A stretch of 64,000 nt of DNA from Silene latifolia. Lineage: Eukaryota; Streptophyta; Magnoliopsida; Caryophyllales; Caryophyllaceae. This document shows, piece by piece, positions 57,333 through 64,000 of the stretch. Within the stretch, counting starts at the first letter, position 1, and each line of letters starts with the position of its first letter. The stretch is taken from assembly GCF_048544455.1 (NCBI RefSeq), contig NC_133529.1:56704271-56768270 (forward strand), given 5' to 3'. The notes beneath the pieces were generated by a model. That model saw only the letters and a program-made list of their open reading frames with translations, was not told where the DNA came from and did no database searches. Made by a program: the position numbers and the translations under genes.

Positions 57333-57933
57333 TGATGGGGCATATTCTGCACCCGCTGACCGAGTCAACATATTGAGCAAGGTCAAAGATCAAGAGACAG
57401 CAAGTCAACATGTTAGACCGCCTAACCGACGCAGCCTGTCGGCCGGTCACTTTGGGTCTCGGCTGGGCAACCACCAGCCGGGAGACATATCCGCGTACTC
57501 ATACCCAAGACCCCTCGGCATGGAGTCAACAGGGCCCGCTGGCCTGCCATGGGTCCCTCGGCCGAGGGTAGAACAGACTTTCCACCTGCTACGCCACTTG
57601 GCCCACTTGGCCACTACGTGACAAAAGGTGAAAGTCTATAAATACTCCTCAACCCTCATTGAGGAAAGGATCCACAATCTAACCTAAAACTCACTATTCA
57701 TCTGGTATAAACTCCCTTATCTCTCTACAATATACTCTGTCAAGTAACATACAACTTAATCCCTTTAAGTTCACTGACTTGAGCGTCGGAGTGAGTACGC
57801 TCGGTGCAAAGCCGAGCCCTCAGTTTGTTCATCGTTTCAGGAGAGACCGAAAGGAAGAGTCAAAGAAAGGAAGGACATCCATTCACCAAGCTTACGTGGT
57901 AAACAAATCTGCTCTGGAATTACACCCGGAACA
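57333..57933 (+). mobile_element. Solo LTR of the Tat-like family, in the LINE
   Basis: 601 bp starting TGATGGGGCATATTCTGC and ending ACCCGGAACA, flanked by the exact 5-bp repeat ATTAT (57328-57332, 57934-57938). It is clearly of the same family as the LTRs at 26952 and 34411 but differs at many sites, so it derives from another insertion. A TATA-like CTATAAATAC lies near 57638. Confidence 0.93.
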
Positions 57934-58057
57934 ATTATAATAGATGTAAATAAAATTACACAAGCCATTTCGAGTTCACTTTTCGTATGGTTTACTCTTA
58001 AGCATAAAGATTTGGATAACAAAGACACGAATCCATTGCATGAACACCATGGTCTTA

Positions 58058-58822
58058 GACCATCCCCAAGCAAGGTCAATTGGTAGGTCATGACCTTGCT
58101 TGGGTCAAGTTAATTACAAATTAAGAGGAGGATTAGGATGACCTAAGGTAGAGAAGGTCAATTTGTGACCTAAGGTAGAGTAAATTGGTCCATCAATTGA
58201 CGAGAAAAAGGAACATACATCGGATGTACTACCTCCAATTTTTTTGTTTTTTGAGCATATATGTATTTTTTTTGAGCTTATTATCTCAAACTTTATTTGT
58301 TTTCGAGCATTATATTTTTTTGAGTATATTAAAATTTATAAGTTAGATTTTAATATTTTTTTGAGCATATGTAATATTTTTGAGTTTTATTGTAATTTTT
58401 TAGAACTTAATATTTAAGTGAATAAACTCAGAAACTTCATAGTGAAACTCATGAACTTTAAAACAAAAACTCAAAAACTTTATTATAATGGTCAGAAAGT
58501 ATAAAATTGGAGGTAGTACATCAGATGTATAATCCTCTTATTGTCAATTGACCCTCCATGTGTCACAATTTTATTAGTTACAACATTTAAAACCAAAAAA
58601 AAAAAAAAAACTAAATAAAGTGGAAGTAAGAGAGAGGTTTTGGTGAGTAGTGAATATGATAAATGATTAGAAATGTTGGAAAGTGGAAAAATGATTGGGT
58701 TGGTGATCTAGGTTGTGACCTTCTGCTTGGGAGGGTGAAAGTGGGTCAAGATTAATAAGGTGTGATTAAGAGAAAAAATTCCAATTGACCCGATTAAGTC
58801 GACCTTTTGCTTGGGGATGGTC
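58058..58822. mobile_element. Harbinger-type MITE, 765 bp, in the LINE
   Basis: The ends GACCATCCCCAAGCAAGGTC and, reversed, GACCATCCCCAAGCAAAAGG form an inverted repeat. TTA is duplicated outside (58055-58057, 58823-58825). Subterminal AAGGTCAATTGG-like repeats follow at both ends. It holds a nested palindromic unit at about 58211-58532. Confidence 0.88.
58211..58532. mobile_element. Palindromic MITE nested in the Harbinger-type MITE
   Basis: ATACATCGGATGTACTACCT near 58214 and its near-complement near 58508-58532 (GTAGTACATCAGATGTAT) are the ends of an inverted repeat; inner text with repeated TTTTTTGAGCATAT lies between. Exact ends and a target duplication were not fixed. Confidence 0.55.
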
Positions 58823-59370
58823 TTAGTAATTGTAATAATAATATTGTTTGGCAGAAGCCACCAAATAATTTTATTAAGATCAACTTCGATGGCTCTAAAC
58901 GAGATGATACAAATGCAGCTGTAGGGTTCAGCATTAGAGATCATGATGGTAAACTATTGTTATTAGGTGCTAAATCTTGCAGTCAAGTTTGTGTTCTTTT
59001 AGCTGAAACCCTAGCTCTTAGAGAAAGTATAATTGCAGCTAAAACTTTGGGTTTTAATATTTTAGCTATTGAAGGACTTGTGTTATTAACTTTATTCGTG
59101 GAACGTGGAAGGTACCTTGGGAAATTTCTTCTCTAATCGCCGATATTAGGGTCGAACTTTCTTTTTTCACGGAAGTTAAGTACACTCATTGCTTTCGTGA
59201 GGCCAATAAAGTAGCAGACTTTATGCCTAATTTAGGACATTCTTGTCCTTCTTCTTCGAGGTGGGTTGAAAGTCGTTGGCTTTCACTCTCCTCCCTCATT
59301 CGAAAGAATGAAATAGGTTGGTCCTACTCGGTAGGATCAACTTAGTTTCTTTTCCTAATAATAATAAAAA

Positions 59371-59659
59371 AAATATCTAGATCATTGTTGTAATATTTCG
59401 CATTTTTTTGACAATTATTTGAAAGAAATTTGGTTGCTTATTGAACCACTTCCAAATAGTAATCCGGTCGTTGAATAATTCTAATTCCAAATCCTTGTTT
59501 CTTCGTCTTTGTATCAAAAATAAATATAAAGAATAACCTAAACGGAGAGAGTATCAATTTACCCCTACAATTCACAATCATATGTTAAAACATGCTCTAA
59601 CAAAGTCATGATTCATCTTAATTTCAACTTGAGTTATGATGCTACCTAGCAATTGTAGA
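59371..59659. other. Short intergenic spacer
   Basis: About 290 bp of AT-rich sequence between the LINE and the next MITE, without a gene. Confidence 0.4.
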
Positions 59660-60158
59660 TAGGGATGTTCATTCAATAGTCCGGATCAAGGACCGGATTG
59701 GACCATGCAATTTGGTTTGGACCAGACTTTATTTAGTTCGGTTTATGGTCCACTTATTTACATAAGTTTGGTTTTAGTTTGGTCTGGTCGTGTGTACCAA
59801 ACCGAACGGACCGCAGACCGAACCATAGACCAAACTATTGTAATAAAGATCTTTAAAATTGTATAACTTACAAATATTTCTCCTAGTTTGATAATATTAC
59901 TTTCTTATATACTTATTTTCACATATTCTACTACTCTACAATAATAAACCTAAGTCATTAATATAAATTAAAGTAATCGTACAAATAATACAATAACATG
60001 CAATATATTATTTGGTTCATATGGTCCAGTACAGTCCCATACATTTCTATGGTCCGTACCAGTATAACTACGGTTCGGTCTACGGTTCAACTTTTTACCC
60101 TTGTTTAGTCTTCGGTCCAGTAAGTTTAATCCGGTCTCGGACCAATGGACAACCCCTA
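59660..60158. mobile_element. hAT-type MITE, 499 bp
   Basis: The ends TAGGGATGTTCATTCAATAG and, reversed, TAGGGGTTGTCCATTGGTCC form an inverted repeat. The 8-bp flanks are ATTGTAGA (59652-59659) and ATTTTAGA (60159-60166), one base apart. The interior has many GGTTCGGTC/GGTCCGGAT-like phrases in both orientations. Confidence 0.72.
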
Positions 60159-60794
60159 ATTTTAGATGAGTATTTAAAACATGCCCTAATTTCAAACTTG
60201 GAAACTCATTTCCCACACCAATAACAATATCCTTGACTCATTTGCTGGTAATCCCCTATTTACTAAATGAATAGGAATTCTCACATTTTTTCCTCCAAAA
60301 AGAATCTTTTTAAATAAGGAAAGTAACTACAATTATGTGCATTTACTAAAAAAGGAAACTAATAATTACATTTTTATTACATTAAATTATCATCTTTTAA
60401 TTAAAATTAATTTTTTCATCAAATTATATTATTTTCACCTCTAACTCTAAACTATAATATCTTAATTAAAATATAAATAAAATTTATATAAAACTATAAA
60501 TTACTAAATCTTTTATTGATACTATTATTTAAGAATGACTTAATACATGCTACATACAAAACAAAACTGAATCACTATTATTATTACTTTCGTGACAAAA
60601 AAAATTGAGATGACTAAAATATTGAATTCATTAACTTTGTGGGTAAAAAATATTTTGTTTTAAAATATATTCCAGCAAAAAAAATCTCTTGATTAATTGT
60701 CAACAAAGCAAAATACAATAATGAGAAATATGGACAATTAATGAAATATCATTATTTTATAAATTATTTATTTATAAAAAAAATACTATATATA

Positions 60795-60826
60795 CCGTGC
60801 ATTTATTGCACGGGGTCTAAACTAGT
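60795..60826 (+). mobile_element. Helitron 3' terminus
   Basis: A perfect 7-bp stem hairpin, CCGTGCA...TGCACGG (60795-60813), is followed eight bases later by CTAGT (60822-60826). This is the usual 3' end of plant Helitrons (hairpin then CTRR, with T as the next base). The AT-rich 500 bp upstream (from about 60260) is probably the body of a non-autonomous Helitron. Its 5' TC end was not found. Confidence 0.65.
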
Positions 60827-62982
60827 AATCATAATATATAAATAAGTGTTTAATAAATAGAAACTACGGAGTAGTATTATAAGGCTCTTATTCTATAACT
60901 TTTATAATAAGAAGAAAATAAGGGAGTCCTAGCTAGCTAGCCAACCATGATTGACTTGGGAAAGTATAGTGATAAAAAAAGGGCAAAGCCGTCCAAAAGT
61001 GGTAGATGGTAGATAGTGGGGCCTAACAAATGATTACTAGACTCCAACAAGGGTAAAGCCCACGTACTCTTACTCTTGGCGTGTAGCGGCATCGTCGGCC
61101 CAACTTCTCTGCCTCATCATCGTCTGGTACAGCCACCAGGGCATTATTACCAAATACGGACACTAATTACACTTGCTTCAGACTTCTTATTTCCAACGTC
61201 AATGACTTAGTTAGTAGTTACTACACCTTTACCACAAACTCAATTACTCCTGAATCATACAGCACCAAAGGAATGCCTCAATTTTGCACTTGCCTACTTG
61301 AACTATAGTTCTTTCTATACACGCATTTTTGCGTGTGTCTCTCTCAATGCTTCTCTTATCAGACAAGTCCAGCTATCTCAGCTCATGAGTCATACAACAT
61401 TTCCTAGTAACGGCACTAACTCAATGGTTCACGCAAATTATGGGGTAAAAGATTAAAAGGGGTTTGGTTATATGCATCATATAGAGGCTGCTTCAAAATA
61501 ACCCAATAATATTGCGTTGTCAACGGCATAAAAGGACCGTACTTCACAACAGAAACAAGCTTAACGACTTTAGTTGAGTCATGGCTTTTGAGTTGCACAA
61601 AAAATGTTTTTAACTTACAAGATTTGGTTAGAAATTTGTCACTGCTCTTCACTTCTTAACTGGCATCGAACCAAAGGGGAAATGTTCAAATCTAATATGA
61701 CAAGGATGAACCGAGGTCCGTGGAGGAGGACATGGTCTAGAAAACCCAAATATGAAACAGGTAAAACGATAAAAGACTGATACAATTTCTTGAAAACTAA
61801 ACAACTTCAGTATCCCATGTACATCAGTAGTACAACTGTACAAGTGAGATAGCATAAGGTCCATCCCGATAACCAGATGATCAACCCACTCAGCTCACAT
61901 TTCAAATGGGACTTAAGATTACAAATGAACATAGAATTAGCGACCGCATGGTCGCATTGGTCAGTCTGGGGTTCTCACCATATGGTCACACTCCTTTCTT
62001 CTATTCACCCATATATTCTGGTGTGTTGCTGTGGAGCACTGTGTTCGACTAAGGATCCAGTAAATTTCAGTGTCACTGTGGAGCACTGTGCTCGACCAAG
62101 GACCCTTCTAGGCCTATACTACTAAACAAAAGGTCATAAAAACACTTGAAAACAACATTAGCTTCAATACAAAAGGTTATTTTCATTATAACTGGACACC
62201 ACAATCTAGAATATGTTTCCATAACAATGCTCCTTCACCACAAACATTTTAAGGGACTCTCCTTTACCTAAGGAATATGCTCCAAAAGTGTATTAGCTAT
62301 GTTGGGCACAGTTTTGAAAATCGGTCGCGACACCAATAGTCCAATACGCGACCGAGTTCTAAAGGGTTTAGAGTTTAGCGCGACCACGTTTTACCGCACT
62401 TCAAAGCGAAATTGGCTGCATTTAGCTAGAGTAGGCCGTGATAACCGATACATGTAACGACCGAAACTGAGATTTAATACTATAATGTTAGATCACTCGA
62501 AAGCTCTAGGAGTGCCTTATGGCATATTCCTCCACCCACACCTCTTTGGCTCTTTGGTTCTAATTCAGTAAACATCACTGTTTTTAATCATACAGGAAAA
62601 CCCCAGCTGTACCTGACGTTTGACACCCAAGAATGAAGAATAAGATATTACTGTACAATGAAAAAGACACGTTTTAAAATACTTGACGCATGGATTATGG
62701 ACTTGTGGTACGGTATGGAAATGTCAATAGCAGACAAATTTACCAGAAAACAAATCACTAATCCCCATAACTATAGCAAGAAAAAAGAAACTCCCATGGT
62801 ATCCTCTACTTGTCTTGTCACTTTCAAGGTTTACTGTATTTCAGCTATGGCAGCTTCCAAACAAAAACAGCTGCTATAGGGCTCACCAAACACCTATCAA
62901 CTTGTCCATAATGTACTTTAAAAGAATTTCCATTTTTTACTACCTAACATAGCAAAAAGACGGAACATTTTTATTAAATGGT
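60827..62982. other. Unassigned sequence, possible undetected gene end
   Basis: No gene can be supported. Two adjacent minus-strand open frames (61416-61652 and 61649-61864) lie in a stretch less AT-rich than its surroundings, but their text matches no family I know. A direct repeat of about 55 bp (core TGTGGAGCACTGTG) lies at about 62028-62107. Confidence 0.4.
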
Positions 62983-63216
62983 GAGGTGAGTGAAACAAAT
63001 TATTGAAAATGGTCCATGTAGGATAGAAAGAAAGTCGCTCAGCCGCACAGCGACTTCAGAGCCCAGTTGCTTAGCAAGAGACTTGAGCCTTGTTACAAAA
63101 AAAATTTCCAGTTGTGATTTACGGTCAAGTCGCCCTTTGGCTAAGCGACAGGTTTCTGAAGTCGCATAAGCGACTTTCTTTCTGTCCTACGTGGACCCAT
63201 TTTTCATAATCACCTC
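62983..63216. mobile_element. Long hairpin MITE, 234 bp
   Basis: GAGGTGA (62983-62989) and TCACCTC (63210-63216) are the outer ends. Inside, GGTCCATGTAGGATAGAAAG and, reversed, GGTCCACGTAGGACAGAAAG continue the inverted repeat through AAGTCGCT and CAGCGACTTCAGA. Most of the unit can fold into one imperfect stem. The superfamily is unclear and no target duplication was fixed. Confidence 0.65.
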
Positions 63217-64000
63217 AAAAAGATGATTATAAATTGTTTAGATTAAGCTTTAAGGGGTGAAGACTATAGTAGTTGCTGGATTATTTAAAACTTCGCGGGT
63301 CGGAAGTATAGGCGAGTATTTTAAGCAAAAGTCGCGCTATAAACCGTAAAGTTTTAATTTATTTGATTAATAGATGGGACGGAGGCGCAGAATCATATCT
63401 CAAGTAATTTAAAAGGGGGGTGTTTGGCTTGTTTTGTGCTATAAAACTCAAAATAGACAATAGTGCTCTAATCCTTATATTTAATTATACAAAAAACAAA
63501 GAAAAAGAAACAAGTTTGGTAGAAAATATAGATATTTTGATTCGAGTGGGTGGATGTTTTGATATTATCAATCAAGGCTAAGATAAAGATAAGAATGGGT
63601 AGGGAGCAGGTTCTATATAGTAGCCATATATCAGGCCCAGCTAAAGGTCATGAAGTGATGGAACAGTAACAACAAATAATTGGAAGCTTCTGCAGGCTTT
63701 TAAAATGTAGACACCCGTTTATTTTTCCGATTAAAACTCCGTAGTCCGTACAACGCAGGGGTAACATGAAAATGCACAACTAAACCCCGAATCAGTTTGG
63801 TAACCTGGCAATTAAGTAATAGAAAAAACACTCCTTCAAGCTGAAGGCCACAAATGTTCCTGACTAACCAATCTTGGTATCAATTATAGTAATGTTCTTG
63901 GTTATATAAATATTTATGAAGGGTGTGCACACTATGTACATCAGCAGTAAATTACAGCAATGAGGACCTTCATACCTAGAATTAGTTGGTTGAAGAGTAA
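63217..64000. other. Unassigned sequence at the right edge
   Basis: No gene, terminal repeat or RNA gene is recognised in the last 780 bases. Confidence 0.45.

Larger units (their letters stand above)
56190..59370 (+). mobile_element. 5'-truncated L1-like LINE carrying three later insertions
   Basis: LINE coding can be followed in four pieces. The first (56190-56412) has VGNGKNIKFWIDNWVF-type text. The second (56895-57332) has the zf-RVT region (LTRERLQRSHV, CNYHTKDRDHLLFNCP). The third (57939-58057) is ISSSLFVWFTLKHK. The fourth (58826-59340) is the RNase H domain (FIKINFDGSKRDD, RDHDGKLLLLGAKS, then CFREANKVADFM and SLIRKNE). A hAT MITE, a solo LTR and a Harbinger MITE separate the pieces, each at its own target duplication. 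The tail is AATAATAATAAAAAAAA. Frameshifts are present (for example before the VGNGKN segment). No LINE target duplication was found. The endonuclease and most of the reverse transcriptase are missing. Confidence 0.88.

Noticed and set aside
61416-61864. Two adjacent minus-strand frames as exons of a host gene
   Set aside because: Their text matches no family I know and no splice sites link them convincingly. Left unannotated.

Overview
The window looks like plant nuclear DNA: two host genes with plant family signatures, AT-rich intergenic sequence, and a dense layering of plant transposable elements. The mix of elements (a Tat-lineage Ty3/gypsy element with antisense reading frames as known from Retand of Silene, Athila-type LTRs, repeated CTCGATCGAG palindromes) suggests the Caryophyllales, perhaps Caryophyllaceae. 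That placement is inference. No CRISPR array, rRNA or tRNA gene was seen.

Host genes. (1) A VAP27-type VAMP-associated protein on the + strand, 15070-19910, eight exons giving a 230-residue protein, with a solo LTR in its large sixth intron. (2) A secreted pepsin-like aspartyl protease on the - strand, 23533-25038, one exon and 501 residues, with two Stowaway-like MITEs just upstream. I see no third convincing host gene.

Layout. 1-5274: a minus-strand copia-type element (LTR 2080-3353) inserted in the gag region of an Athila-type gypsy element (LTR 3848-5274). 5275-6120: another gypsy-like LTR or leader fragment. 6121-10271: intergenic with small MITEs, a C-rich block and a CACTA end. 10272-14524: a Stowaway-like MITE split by a non-autonomous LTR retrotransposon (10316-14248). 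14527-26951: the two host genes and their MITE-rich flanks. 26952-35011: a non-autonomous Tat-like gypsy element with gag and protease in sense, a 114-bp tandem array, and a long antisense reading frame with its own TATA box. 35522-40607: a Mutator-like MITE split by a minus-strand copia element (35628-40503), with a Harbinger-type MITE inserted exactly in its right target duplication. 41162-50584: a young SIRE-like copia element with apparently identical 1,218-bp LTRs. 52429-60158: MITEs of Mutator, Harbinger and hAT type, plus two LINE fragments, one of them carrying three separate later insertions. 60159-64000: a Helitron 3' end, a long hairpin MITE, and otherwise unassigned sequence.

The two host genes have no visible functional link. 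The main biology is nested transposition, resolved to the base by target-site duplications: 3 bp TTA for Harbinger types, TA for Stowaway types, 8 bp for hAT types, 9 bp for Mutator types, 5 bp for LTR elements and about 15 bp for a LINE. The most unusual item is the antisense gene inside the pol-less Tat-like element.
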